From Acetivibrio alkalicellulosi (GTDB taxonomy: Bacteria > Bacillota > Clostridia > Acetivibrionales > Acetivibrionaceae): 64,000 nucleotides of DNA. Positions 18,331 to 28,210 of this stretch are shown piece by piece. The notes beneath the pieces were generated by a model. The model searched no databases. It saw nothing but the letters and a program-made list of their open reading frames with translations, and was not told the DNA's origin. Numbering within the stretch: the first letter of the stretch is position 1; the number at the start of each line of letters is the position of its first letter. The position numbers were made by a program, and so were the translations under genes. Location of the stretch: NCBI GenBank assembly GCA_008125075.1, contig VLTH01000001.1, positions 966,671-1,030,670 on the forward strand, in the 5' to 3' direction.

Positions 18331-21087
18331 TTACTTACGTTTTCTTTTGCTTTCTAGAAGTTTTGAGATGTGATTGGAAGTATCCTTGCTTATAACAGGC
18401 TCTTCCTTTTTAATAGTAGTTTCTTCTTTGATCTCCTCAACTTTGTTTAAAACCTTTTCATTTTTGTGTAAGGAATCTCTATTTTTTATTTTGCTAATTA
18501 TAGGTTTAACAGATGTTTCTAACTTTTCAATTAGCACTTCCACTTTTCTAAAGGGAATGTTGATTCTTCTTATAGTAATATCCATCATAAGAAGAATAAC
18601 TGCTAAGAGCAATAGAATATTTGTAATATCATTTATACTCTCATTTATAGCTACATGGCCTGTAAATACTTCTTTAGGACTTTTTAAAATTCTCCCACCA
18701 CTTTCGAAGGCAATTCTCTCAAGCAAAGTAAGTCCATCAGTTTTGTTTATGTTATACTCTGGTGAATATGGTATCACAATTCCACCAGTTACATAATTTA
18801 CCATGTCATCTTCGTTACTAACACTAACATTTGTAACATATACCCCTGTCTCATCAGCAGAAAATTCCCCTCTGTAAACTCCGGGCAAAACAGCTTTAAG
18901 CTTTGATTTTTCTTCTGAGCCTGATGGGCTTATTAAAACTGCTTCAACACTTCCACCTTCAATTATTTCATCTGGTGGTATAATAAGCTCAATATAACCT
19001 GTTCCATTTTCTATTCCACCTGATACAATATAGTCATCTCTTACTTTTTGCTGTAAAAGCCATGAAACTAGATTTTTCCAAAATCTTGGTGACTGTTGCC
19101 ACTCCATCCAGTCCCCTGTCCACATACCCTTTGCGTCAGATGTCCATGCGGCTGTTCTTCCAATTCCGTATTGCCATGTTGCTAAAATAGGATCGTCTTC
19201 ATCACTTGAAAATATAACTCTTGAGGCAACTTTTGGAGTTGTTCTCACATATCCAAAAAGATCAGGTATTGATCTTATTTCATCTAAAATGGGAGAGTAG
19301 CTTCTTAATATTGGGGTAAACTGTTTATTATTGATGTAGGTCTTTCCTGCTAAAAAAGTTTCCTTTGCAAAGATACTTGGTATATCTGAAAACTCATCGG
19401 TAAAATAATACCTACCATTGCCCTTTCTTGCTAGTTCAATTAGAAGTTGTGTATCTGACATATCTCCAACTGCTACAGTTGAAAGAGTTATACCCTTTTC
19501 ATTCATTCCCTCTAATAATGGATCATAACCAGTTCTTTCTGCAATACCATCAGTAAGTAAAATTATGTGCTTTAATTTTGTATCTATATCTTTTATTGAA
19601 TCGTATGCTTCTTTTAATGATGGAAGTATTGTTGTACCACCACCTGCTCTTATACTGGCAATTTTGTTTTGTATAGCCTCTAGATCATCTAGTTTTTGTG
19701 TTTTTACCACCCACTCAACATTATGATCAAAGGCAATAACGCCAATCATATCATCCTTTTTTAGAGCCTCTGTAGACCTGATTGCAGCTTCTTTTGCAAG
19801 TTCCATTGCTGAGACACCATAGCGACCTGAGGTCATACTACCTGACTTATCAATTACCAAAACAAGACCTAAGTTTGGAATTTCCTCTTCACTCTTTATA
19901 TCCATATTTACAGGAAGTATTTTTTCAAACACTGTGTCATGGTAGCCTCCTAAGGCATAACTATCTTCACCACCTGTCACCAAAAGGCCTTTCCCCATAT
20001 TACGTATACTTATTTCAAGATTATTTAAAAATCTAGCATCAAATCTTTCGTAGGGTACATTAGATATTATAAATCCATCATACCTTTGCAATTGGTCTAG
20101 AGATACTGGTGCACTTTCAGGTGATAAAACAGTCACATTTCCCTCACCCTCAAGTATTTTGATTAGCTCTATAGCTCCTTCATTTTCATCTTGAATAACT
20201 AATATACGTGCAACATCTTCCACATACAAAAATGATGCTGCCTTATTATTTTGAGATAGTGTATCATCATCTGGCTCTATTTCTGCCCTGTATGTCACCA
20301 TACCTCCTACTGATCCAATATCTGAAAATACAAAGTTATTCTCCCCTCTTTGTATTTCAACAGTTGATTGAGATATTAATTCTCTATCTCTATATAACTT
20401 TAGAGTAGAATTAGTTTTTACATTGCTTTCAATTTTAACTAAGACCTCAAACTTTTCATTTAACTTAACCGAATATGGGGTTTTAACTTCCGATAACTGG
20501 ACTTCACTGCCTGTAATACCCTCTAAAGGAAAAACATCCAGTGCAATGTTTTGACCTTTTAAAATATTTACACTTTTTAATGCATCTCCTGCATTTTCTT
20601 CACCATCACTAATTAACACAACTCTTTTTTTATCTTCACTAGGTATCATTGAAATAGAATTCAAAAGAGCATTTTCAATATTTGTAAATCTAGTATTGAT
20701 TACCGATTGAAGTGATGAAAAATTAGGATTGTTTGAGGGTATAAGTTCAACTGATACATTTTCACCAAAACTTAAAACACCAACCTTATCAGTGTTTTTC
20801 TTATCTTTTATAGCTTCTCTTATAAAATCTTCTGCTAAATGTTTAGAACCTCTAATACTATCTGATACATCCACTACAAAAACAGTTGTTGTGTCATGTG
20901 ACACCGTCTTTAATCCAAAGCCTGAAAGGCTAAGTAAAAGCAGTGTAATAACTGTTATTCTAATAGCTGTAACTATTCTTTTTTTTGCTTTAGTAATCCT
21001 TGTCATACTTTTTGACATGTATATTATATACGCTGCAATTACAGGTAAAATCAAAAGTACTAGAGGATAATTAAAATTAAACCCCAT
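18331..21087 (-). CDS. membrane protein with two von Willebrand A domains
   Basis: The product has 918 residues and is the last gene of the MoxR-type operon. Two N-terminal membrane segments (about 8-24, 40-57) precede VWA domain 1 with MIDAS motif D73-x-S75-x-S77. A glutamine-amidotransferase-like stretch (about 290-400) follows, then VWA domain 2 with D413-x-S415-x-S417, a beta-rich region, a final membrane segment (about 815-835) and a charged cytoplasmic tail rich in Lys/Glu. VWA domains bind metal and protein partners; in MoxR operons they are thought to be substrates or partners of the ATPase. It overlaps the previous gene by 11 bases, so they are translationally coupled. Exact function unknown. 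Confidence 0.8.
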   Translation of the reverse strand: MGFNFNYPLVLLILPVIAAYIIYMSKSMTRITKAKKRIVTAIRITVITLLLLSLSGFGLKTVSHDTTTVFVVDVSDSIRGSKHLAEDFIREAIKDKKNTDKVGVLSFGENVSVELIPSNNPNFSSLQSVINTRFTNIENALLNSISMIPSEDKKRVVLISDGEENAGDALKSVNILKGQNIALDVFPLEGITGSEVQLSEVKTPYSVKLNEKFEVLVKIESNVKTNSTLKLYRDRELISQSTVEIQRGENNFVFSDIGSVGGMVTYRAEIEPDDDTLSQNNKAASFLYVEDVARILVIQDENEGAIELIKILEGEGNVTVLSPESAPVSLDQLQRYDGFIISNVPYERFDARFLNNLEISIRNMGKGLLVTGGEDSYALGGYHDTVFEKILPVNMDIKSEEEIPNLGLVLVIDKSGSMTSGRYGVSAMELAKEAAIRSTEALKKDDMIGVIAFDHNVEWVVKTQKLDDLEAIQNKIASIRAGGGTTILPSLKEAYDSIKDIDTKLKHIILLTDGIAERTGYDPLLEGMNEKGITLSTVAVGDMSDTQLLIELARKGNGRYYFTDEFSDIPSIFAKETFLAGKTYINNKQFTPILRSYSPILDEIRSIPDLFGYVRTTPKVASRVIFSSDEDDPILATWQYGIGRTAAWTSDAKGMWTGDWMEWQQSPRFWKNLVSWLLQQKVRDDYIVSGGIENGTGYIELIIPPDEIIEGGSVEAVLISPSGSEEKSKLKAVLPGVYRGEFSADETGVYVTNVSVSNEDDMVNYVTGGIVIPYSPEYNINKTDGLTLLERIAFESGGRILKSPKEVFTGHVAINESINDITNILLLLAVILLMMDITIRRINIPFRKVEVLIEKLETSVKPIISKIKNRDSLHKNEKVLNKVEEIKEETTIKKEEPVISKDTSNHISKLLESKRKRK

Positions 21088-22882
21088 TTTTATAAAACCA
21101 CCATTCTATCAATAAAAATATTATTATAATCCATATAAATATAAACTGAATATTTAACCCTGTCTTAACAACATTTTCACTTTTACTAAAAGTATGGTCA
21201 CTTATTGTGTCTAATGCCTTATTAATGTCAGATTCCATACTTGCTGGAACATTCACAACAAATTGATAACTTAATTCTCCTTCATGAGTATCCTGAACAA
21301 GTGTATATACGCCTACTTCATCTGTATTGTCAAAAACTCTTGGAGGATGTGGTGGATAGATTGTAAATCTTTCTCCTGAAGGACTTTTTATATAGGCTTT
21401 TTCAGTTCTAGGATTTAGATTAAACTCTATACTGTCACCTGAATATACACTTTCTATATTTTTTAAAGCAGATGGAATAAGCCATTCTACTGTATTTGCC
21501 ATAAAAATTGGAAATGCCGGAGTTAGTGAAATATCTGAGTTAAAAACATTAAATCCCACTGCAACAACTCTTTGATTGTTGTAGGTACCTTTAAACCCTC
21601 CCGAACCTTCAGAAAGTTTTATTATTTCCTGTCCCCATAGAGGAACTTCTAAAATTTTAGTTCTACCAATCGAAAATTTAAAGTCCTTAACATATAAAAA
21701 AACATCACTTGTTAATTCCTCTATTGTAGGTGTTCTTACTTCCTCTAAAACATTAAATAGTTTATTTGAGGTAGGATTAAATACCATTATACTACCATCG
21801 TCAGGAAGATTTCCAGGCATAAATCCATCAAAAATATAAAGGTCATAACCTTCAAACACTCTGCTTTCATCAGGTTCTGTCTTATATAATTCAATTTTTT
21901 CTGACAGGGCTAAAGCTTTTTCAATAAAAATATTACCTGACGAAACTAACAAAACCTTATTGATGTTAGTCTTATTTACAACATTCCATGCAGTATTATC
22001 AATTGCAAGTGCATCATCTTTGTCAATTCTAACTTCTATAATGTTTGCATCATAAGGTATGTTAGTCCAATATACATTTAATGTATCTCCCTTTTTTATA
22101 TCTACATTTTTAGCATCAAATACTCTACCATCTACATATAAACTAAGTGGAACTTTTTCGTCACTTTTTGAAAAATTAGATATATTGCTAAGTGCAGTTA
22201 TTCCCTGCTGCGTCTTAGTATGTGAAAGCATGGTTATTGCAAAATTGTCCCCATCATTTGATACCCTTGAAAACTCAATGTCTACACCATCAATAAAAAT
22301 TTCCCTGTCTCCAAAGACAACTACTTTTGTATCGGGATACTGACTTTTAATTGAGGTAATAAGGCTTATTGCAGGGTCTATATCTAAAATACCATTTGTT
22401 ACATTTATGCTGTTTAGTTTGTTTATAACACTATTTTTATTGTTGCTTAGATTTTCTTCAATTCGAGTACTTTTTCCCATGCTTATGAGTGTGATATTTG
22501 TATCAGGGCTTAAATTTGATATATAGTCCCGGGCTCTATTCTTTGCCTCATCAAATCTGCTTCTTCCCATATCTTCTGCTTGCATACTCATTGAAGTGTC
22601 TATTACAATAATAACATTTTCTGACTGAGAACCTAAGTTATTTATAAAAGGTGTTGCCAGTGCAAGGGCTAATAAAGCTATACAAATAATCTGAAGAATC
22701 ATTAATATATTTTTTTTAAGCTTCTGCCAGGGTGCATTAGCTTCTATATCTTTTATTACCTGCTCCCAAAGATGCAAACTTGATACTTCATAATCCTGAT
22801 GGCGTTGTTTTAGTAAGTAGAGAACAATTATAATGGGTATACCAATTAGAGCAAATAGACCCCATGGATTATAAAATGTCAT
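21077..22882 (-). CDS. BatA-type membrane protein with von Willebrand A domain
   Basis: The product has 601 residues. The N-terminus matches the BatA aerotolerance-operon region (FYNPWGLFAL, membrane segments about 6-24 and 58-80). A VWA domain follows with MIDAS D95-T-S97-M-S99, then a long beta-rich region and a C-terminal membrane segment (about 577-596). Its start overlaps the stop of the DUF58 gene by four bases (ATGA). With MoxR and DUF58 it forms the canonical MoxR-DUF58-BatA set, whose role in most bacteria is inferred to be assembly or chaperoning of envelope complexes. Confidence 0.82.
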   Translation of the reverse strand: MTFYNPWGLFALIGIPIIIVLYLLKQRHQDYEVSSLHLWEQVIKDIEANAPWQKLKKNILMILQIICIALLALALATPFINNLGSQSENVIIVIDTSMSMQAEDMGRSRFDEAKNRARDYISNLSPDTNITLISMGKSTRIEENLSNNKNSVINKLNSINVTNGILDIDPAISLITSIKSQYPDTKVVVFGDREIFIDGVDIEFSRVSNDGDNFAITMLSHTKTQQGITALSNISNFSKSDEKVPLSLYVDGRVFDAKNVDIKKGDTLNVYWTNIPYDANIIEVRIDKDDALAIDNTAWNVVNKTNINKVLLVSSGNIFIEKALALSEKIELYKTEPDESRVFEGYDLYIFDGFMPGNLPDDGSIMVFNPTSNKLFNVLEEVRTPTIEELTSDVFLYVKDFKFSIGRTKILEVPLWGQEIIKLSEGSGGFKGTYNNQRVVAVGFNVFNSDISLTPAFPIFMANTVEWLIPSALKNIESVYSGDSIEFNLNPRTEKAYIKSPSGERFTIYPPHPPRVFDNTDEVGVYTLVQDTHEGELSYQFVVNVPASMESDINKALDTISDHTFSKSENVVKTGLNIQFIFIWIIIIFLLIEWWFYKNGV

Positions 22883-23742
22883 CCTCTATTCACCACCATT
22901 CGAATTAATGTTTCTATCGGCCTTGATGTATCCATAAGAATATAATGTGCCCCTAGCTTTGCACAGGACTCTTCAATATGTGTTATAAACTTTTTATATA
23001 CTTTTTCATATACGGCAATGATATGATTTGAAGCAGTAACTTCTCTGTGTATTCTAGTTTCACTGTCAATAAGCCTTAGACTATCTGTAATTTCAGGTGA
23101 AATCTCTTGAGGTGAAAGTATATGACATAAATAAACATGCTGTTTGTTAAAATTAAGATACTTTAACATATCTAAAATGCTTCCCTCTGAAAAGAAATCT
23201 GAAATAATTACAGTAACCCCTTTTCCACTCTTAAAATGATATTTAGAAATTAAATTATATATATTTGTAGTACCTTTATATTGAGTACTATCCAGAAGTT
23301 TTGCAATTTCACCGAAGGAATTTTTACCTCTTAAAGAACTTTTAAATTTATCAATTTCATCTTTTAAGCACAAAACTGAAACCTTGTCATAGTTTGAAAG
23401 GCTGATGTATGATATTGCTGCTGCAAGTTGTCTTGAAATAATACTCTTACTGGGCTGTCCAAAGTCCATTGATTTACTGGTGTCTAAAAATAGGTTTACA
23501 GTAGTTTCTCTTTCTTCCATAAAGAGTTTTATGAAAAGTTTTTCAAACCTACCATAGGCATTCCAATCTATTCTTTTAAAGTCGTCACCAATGGCATATT
23601 CCCTATAGTCGGAAAACTCTACTGAACTCCCTTTAGCCCGAGACTTTCTGTTTCCAGCGCCACCATCACTTATTGATATTTTTGACCACAATACAAGTTG
23701 TTCAAGTTTTTTTATAAAATCAGCATCAAAAAGATTTTTCAC
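22879..23742 (-). CDS. DUF58 family protein of the MoxR operon
   Basis: The product has 287 residues with no clear membrane segment. It carries the DUF58 hallmark (FSDYREYAIGDDFKRIDWN, about residues 43-61) and a VWA-like D-T-S-K-S motif near residue 88. DUF58 proteins regularly follow MoxR ATPases and are thought to act with them; biochemical function is not established. The start is 20 bases downstream of the MoxR stop. Confidence 0.88.
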   Translation of the reverse strand: MKNLFDADFIKKLEQLVLWSKISISDGGAGNRKSRAKGSSVEFSDYREYAIGDDFKRIDWNAYGRFEKLFIKLFMEERETTVNLFLDTSKSMDFGQPSKSIISRQLAAAISYISLSNYDKVSVLCLKDEIDKFKSSLRGKNSFGEIAKLLDSTQYKGTTNIYNLISKYHFKSGKGVTVIISDFFSEGSILDMLKYLNFNKQHVYLCHILSPQEISPEITDSLRLIDSETRIHREVTASNHIIAVYEKVYKKFITHIEESCAKLGAHYILMDTSRPIETLIRMVVNRG

Positions 23743-23762
23743 AATTTAAAAAATTCCTTTCT

Positions 23763-24746
23763 TTAACTTTCAAGTTCTTTAATTATGTCGTCTATCATTT
23801 TATCAGTAGTTATTCCCTCAGAAAGTCCGTCAAAATTTAAGAAAAATCTGTGCCTTAATGCAGGATAAGCTACATATTTTATGTCTTCAAATGCAACGTT
23901 ATATCTTCCTTCTAATAAAGCACGAATCTTTGCAGTAGAAATTATAGCCTGTGCTCCCCTAGGACTTGAACCATAGCGGATATACTTTTTAGAACTTGAA
24001 GTTGCAAATTGACTATCAGGATGAGTTGCCAATACAAGTTTTGATGCAAATTCCAACACAGCCTTTGCCACTGGAACTTTACTTGTTATATTTCTAATTG
24101 ACAGTATATCTTCTCCCTTTGTAACAGCATTAAGTGTTTCTTCTTCTTTTTCTGTAGTTAGTGATACTATATTCATAATCTCTTCTAGAGATGGAAAGGG
24201 TACATTTAATTTAAATAAAAATCTATCCAGCTGTGCTTCTGGCAAAGGATATGTACCTTCCATTTCAAGAGGATTTTGGGTTGCAAGGACAAAAAATGGC
24301 TCTGGAAGACTATATGTTGTATTACCTACTGTTACTGTTTTTTCTTGCATGGCTTCTAATAGGGCACTTTGAGTCTTAGGTGTAGCCCTGTTTATCTCAT
24401 CTGCCAGAACAATATTACTAAATATGGGTCCTTCCTGAAAACTAAAAGCTCCACTGCCATCTTTAGACTTTGTGATTATATTTGTACCAGAAATATCTGC
24501 TGGCATCAGGTCAGGAGTAAATTGTATCCTTTTAAACTGTAACTCCATAACCTTTCCTAAAGTTTTAACAAGTCTGGTTTTACCAAGTCCAGGTACTCCT
24601 TCTAGAAGAACATTTCCTCCTGCTAATATTGAGATTAAAACCTGTCTGATTAAGTCTTTTTGCCCAATCATATGTTTTGATACTTCTTTTTCAATTTTAG
24701 TAACTGTATCAATTATGCTTTTTACTTTTGATTCATTTATATCCAT
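23763..24746 (-). CDS. MoxR-family AAA+ ATPase
   Basis: The product has 327 residues. Walker A is GVPGLGKT at 50-57, Walker B/sensor acids are D116-E117 in LADEINRA, and the MoxR region EGTYPLPEAQLDRF is present. MoxR ATPases act as chaperones that remodel or activate partner proteins, often VWA-domain proteins, and the VWA partners are encoded just downstream. The start follows an AGGAGACAAAT ribosome site, 15 bases after the upstream gene. Confidence 0.95.
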   Translation of the reverse strand: MDINESKVKSIIDTVTKIEKEVSKHMIGQKDLIRQVLISILAGGNVLLEGVPGLGKTRLVKTLGKVMELQFKRIQFTPDLMPADISGTNIITKSKDGSGAFSFQEGPIFSNIVLADEINRATPKTQSALLEAMQEKTVTVGNTTYSLPEPFFVLATQNPLEMEGTYPLPEAQLDRFLFKLNVPFPSLEEIMNIVSLTTEKEEETLNAVTKGEDILSIRNITSKVPVAKAVLEFASKLVLATHPDSQFATSSSKKYIRYGSSPRGAQAIISTAKIRALLEGRYNVAFEDIKYVAYPALRHRFFLNFDGLSEGITTDKMIDDIIKELES

Positions 24747-24761
24747 ATTTGTCTCCTCTTT

Positions 24762-26411
24762 TTACTCTAAAGTAGAGAAATAATCCCTTACAATGTCTTT
24801 CATGCCTGGAGGAATAGGTGCATCCCTTATACCTGACATTGCTTCTTCCTTGTACTCACCAAAAACTTGATTGTATGGCACTACATTTCCACCTAAAACA
24901 GGATGGTTAACTTCAGCCCACTGACTTTGGCCAGTTTCATTGACAGTTCCTATTACCTGGGACGGATCAGATTCTCCCCCTATTCTTGTAGGTACAAATA
25001 TTTCTTCATAGTCCCTTACTTCACTTTCTTTAGGAATAGACGCTCCAACTCCGCCTCCATTTGAACCTTGAGAGCTTATTGATATTGACTGAGAGCCTTG
25101 ACCTTCACCACTTCCTTGCCCCTGTCCATCTTGACCTCCCTGTCCATTATCTTCAGGTGAACCTGAACTTTGCTGTCCATTATTTCCATTTTGATTAGAG
25201 TTATTTTCTTGATTTTGACTATTAATATTATTATTCAAATTTTCATTGCTTGCCAAAGTACTACTGTTTTCTTGATTAGCCTGTGAGAATGAAAAGGGAT
25301 GGCTGCTTTTTTGTGAAATGCTCTGTCTTGCATTATTAATTGATTGAGCAATTTGAGCTAAAGCCTCTTCTTCTCCTGCTCCATCTGACATATTAGCAAG
25401 CATGTCTTTAAATTGAGATAAATTCATTTCTATTCTATCACTATCATCAGAATTTAAAGAATGGGATAATTCATCCAACAATTCTGCTAATTCTTTGTGT
25501 TCTGATAGTTCCTTAGCTCCTTCATCAAATAGCTGTCCAAGATTTTCTAATTCCTCTTTTGATGACTCTTTTATCTTTTCTAAAAGCTCTTTAAATTCCC
25601 TTTCTATCTTCTCATTATCACCTTCATCAATAGCCTTTGCTGCATCTTGAAAAAGCTGATTTTCCATAAGCTTTTCATTGAATCTTTGTAATTTATCAGA
25701 GCTATCTTTTTTTAATTCTTCCAACTCATTTTTAGCCTTTGAAAGAGCTTTTAATGCATCCTCTTCATTTTTGGCACTTTTAAGTTGTGACAAAAGATTA
25801 TCAATAGTGGCATTTATTTCTTCTAGCCTTTCTTTAGATACTTTTTCATCTGAATTAAGAGCCTTCTTTTCTTCTTCAATCATTTTAATAGCTGCTTTAG
25901 CTTCATTTAAAACTTCTTGTTCAATTAATGCCCTTTCTTTTGCCTGAGTAGGAATAATAAATACAAACAAGGTCATAATTAATAGGATTGTACCTGTTAT
26001 AATCTTATTATATGGTACCTTTATTGGATAAAGGGATTTAAAATCAGTATTTGAAAGAACTTCTAGTGTGTCTTTTCTTTGAAGTACAGACATTGAAGTA
26101 GAATCTTCTTTTAGTTCAAAAGACGTAGTAAGTCTCTCCTTAAGCCCTAGTGAATCAGCTAATACAATAGTTTTTGTCATTCCAGGTTTTAAAAAAATAG
26201 ATACTACAAAAGAGCACAATAATAAGACAGCATAAATCATTATTACTCTCTTTGTTAAAAAAGTAACAGGGATAAAAAGTGCAACAATTGAACTTATTAA
26301 TGATACAATTCCCCCGGCAATAAAAGAGTAGCTAATACACATTATTGTATTGTTTAAATGAATTCTTCTTCTAAGTGGCTTTAAACCATTGTATATACTT
26401 TTCATATCCAT
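24762..26411 (-). CDS. membrane protein with long coiled coil and Gln/Ser/Gly-rich region
   Basis: The product has 549 residues counted from the ATG that follows AGGTGATATTTG; a TTG one codon upstream is less likely. Two N-terminal membrane segments (about 22-45, 48-70) and a third (about 138-155) are followed by a charged coiled coil (about 165-335) and a low-complexity Asn/Gln/Ser/Gly stretch (about 370-460). The C-terminus is conserved-looking (VPYNQVFGEYKEEA). Similar proteins sit in Gram-positive MoxR/VWA operons with ABC transporters. I do not recognise a catalytic motif; a structural or scaffold role is possible. Confidence 0.7.
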   Translation of the reverse strand: MDMKSIYNGLKPLRRRIHLNNTIMCISYSFIAGGIVSLISSIVALFIPVTFLTKRVIMIYAVLLLCSFVVSIFLKPGMTKTIVLADSLGLKERLTTSFELKEDSTSMSVLQRKDTLEVLSNTDFKSLYPIKVPYNKIITGTILLIMTLFVFIIPTQAKERALIEQEVLNEAKAAIKMIEEEKKALNSDEKVSKERLEEINATIDNLLSQLKSAKNEEDALKALSKAKNELEELKKDSSDKLQRFNEKLMENQLFQDAAKAIDEGDNEKIEREFKELLEKIKESSKEELENLGQLFDEGAKELSEHKELAELLDELSHSLNSDDSDRIEMNLSQFKDMLANMSDGAGEEEALAQIAQSINNARQSISQKSSHPFSFSQANQENSSTLASNENLNNNINSQNQENNSNQNGNNGQQSSGSPEDNGQGGQDGQGQGSGEGQGSQSISISSQGSNGGGVGASIPKESEVRDYEEIFVPTRIGGESDPSQVIGTVNETGQSQWAEVNHPVLGGNVVPYNQVFGEYKEEAMSGIRDAPIPPGMKDIVRDYFSTLE

Positions 26412-26421
26412 CAAATATCAC

Positions 26422-27279
26422 CTACTTTACAGGCTTTATCCTCCGTGCACTAATAAATATTAGTAGTGAGGATACAGCAATATTAAAAGCTGAATTTATC
26501 ATCCATGATTTAATTATGATTTTCTCAGTTGAATCACCAGTTGCCAATGTAGTGAAGATATCAAAAAAAGAATGTCTTGTTGTAGTATTTTCAATGATGG
26601 ATCCAAAGCCAAAAAAGGGATTTGAAAATAAAAATGTTGCAAACTCAGAGTATGATGGCGTACCATGATCATTTAATATAAGAACATAAAAAACTACTAA
26701 TGCCACTGCTGTTACAGCAGAAAAAATAAAAATGGTCAGATAGGTTGCAACTATTGATATTATAGTTTTTTTAAATACTGTTGAATAAAAAGTACCAAAA
26801 CTTGCAACCATTATTGCAACTACAATATAGAAAAAAAACAATAAAAGTATATCAAACAAATCTATACCACCATACAAAAATACAAGTCCTAAAATAGGCA
26901 GCGAAGCAGTAATTAACAGCATAACATGAGCTATTGATACAATTATTTTTCCTGTTATGATTTTAAAGGTTGAAAAATCTGTGCAAAGTAAGAGATCTAA
27001 TGTCTGCCTTTCTCTTTCACTACTTATACTTCCACCTGTTAATACAGGTGTAATAAATAATATTAATAATAGCTGAAAGAAAGCAAGCGTATTATATGCA
27101 TTTAAAGCAACTCGTGGATTAAATACCCCCTGTCCATAATAAGACATTTGGTTATTAAATAGAAAGTATAATACTATAACCGTAAGTAGAAAACCCAAAT
27201 ATATTGATATTAAAGCAGGTGCTTTCCACCCTCTCATTTTTGTCTTTAACTCTTTTTCTATTACAGGATTAACTTGCAT
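26422..27279 (-). CDS. ABC-2 type transporter permease
   Basis: The product has 285 residues with six predicted membrane segments and the N-terminal NPVIEKELKTKMR stretch common in ABC-2 permeases; SGGSISSERERQTLDLLL is the typical motif between the second and third segments. It overlaps the ATPase gene by 11 bases and should pair with it. The exported substrate is not evident. Its place inside a MoxR/VWA operon recalls Gld-like or envelope-related ABC exporters. Confidence 0.88.
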   Translation of the reverse strand: MQVNPVIEKELKTKMRGWKAPALISIYLGFLLTVIVLYFLFNNQMSYYGQGVFNPRVALNAYNTLAFFQLLLILFITPVLTGGSISSERERQTLDLLLCTDFSTFKIITGKIIVSIAHVMLLITASLPILGLVFLYGGIDLFDILLLFFFYIVVAIMVASFGTFYSTVFKKTIISIVATYLTIFIFSAVTAVALVVFYVLILNDHGTPSYSEFATFLFSNPFFGFGSIIENTTTRHSFFDIFTTLATGDSTEKIIIKSWMINSAFNIAVSSLLIFISARRIKPVK

Positions 27280-28210
27280 TTTTATCTCCTCCCCCTTCAG
27301 TAATTAAATTTATAAATACAGATTCTAAATTTCGGTCAACTTCATTAAATGATATTATTGGTATACCTTTTGTTATTGCACCTTTTAGGATTTCTACCAT
27401 ATCCTTGTTTTCACCGGTAAACTCTGCATCTATATAGTCATTGTGTACAGACATAGAATTAATAGATGGCTGTTCTTTTAAAAACTTTTCGAGAACAGCA
27501 ATATCTTCTAAAACTTTTATTCTCAAAGTTTTTTTACTTGAGACTTTGGCCATTATTTCAGCTACAGTTCCTGAAACAACCATTTTACCATGCTCTATTA
27601 TTCCTATAGAGGTACATAGCTCAGCTAATTCTGGAAGTATGTGAGAGCTTATAAGTATTGTCTTTCCCATATCTCTAAGTCCTTTTAAAACTTCCTTCAT
27701 TTCTATTCTAGCTCTAGGGTCTAAACCTGAAGCTGGCTCGTCTAGTATCAACAAGTCAGGATTATGAATAAGGCTTCTTGCAAGGCATAGTCTTTGCTTC
27801 ATTCCTCGCGAAAGATTATCAACATAAAAGTCTTTTTTATCAGTTAAGTTAACAAGTTCAAGTAGTTGATCACAAATAGCCTTCCTGTCGGATTTTGCAA
27901 CACCATATATTCCTGAGTAAAAGTCCATATACTCTGTTACTTTAAGATCATCATATACACCAAAGAAATCAGGCATGTATCCAATCTTTTTCTTGAATAA
28001 AATAGGATTTTTTCTTATATCAATACCTGCTACTTCAACATATCCTGATGTAGCTTTTAGAAGTCCTGATACAATTCTCATAGTAGTTGTTTTACCAGCT
28101 CCATTTGCACCTACAAAGCCATATATATGTCCTTTCCCAATATTAAGTGAAAGATTGTCAACCGCTTTAAATTTCCCATAATTTTTCACAAGATCTTTAA
28201 TAACAAGCAT
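27269..28210 (-). CDS. ABC transporter ATP-binding protein
   Basis: The product has 313 residues with a complete set of ABC motifs: Walker A GANGAGKT (34-41), signature LSRGMKQ (133-139) and Walker B LLILDE (153-158). It is the natural partner of the permease just downstream. Its start codon overlaps the previous stop (TAATG), so translation is coupled to the large membrane protein upstream. Confidence 0.93.
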   Translation of the reverse strand: MLVIKDLVKNYGKFKAVDNLSLNIGKGHIYGFVGANGAGKTTTMRIVSGLLKATSGYVEVAGIDIRKNPILFKKKIGYMPDFFGVYDDLKVTEYMDFYSGIYGVAKSDRKAICDQLLELVNLTDKKDFYVDNLSRGMKQRLCLARSLIHNPDLLILDEPASGLDPRARIEMKEVLKGLRDMGKTILISSHILPELAELCTSIGIIEHGKMVVSGTVAEIMAKVSSKKTLRIKVLEDIAVLEKFLKEQPSINSMSVHNDYIDAEFTGENKDMVEILKGAITKGIPIISFNEVDRNLESVFINLITEGGGDKNAS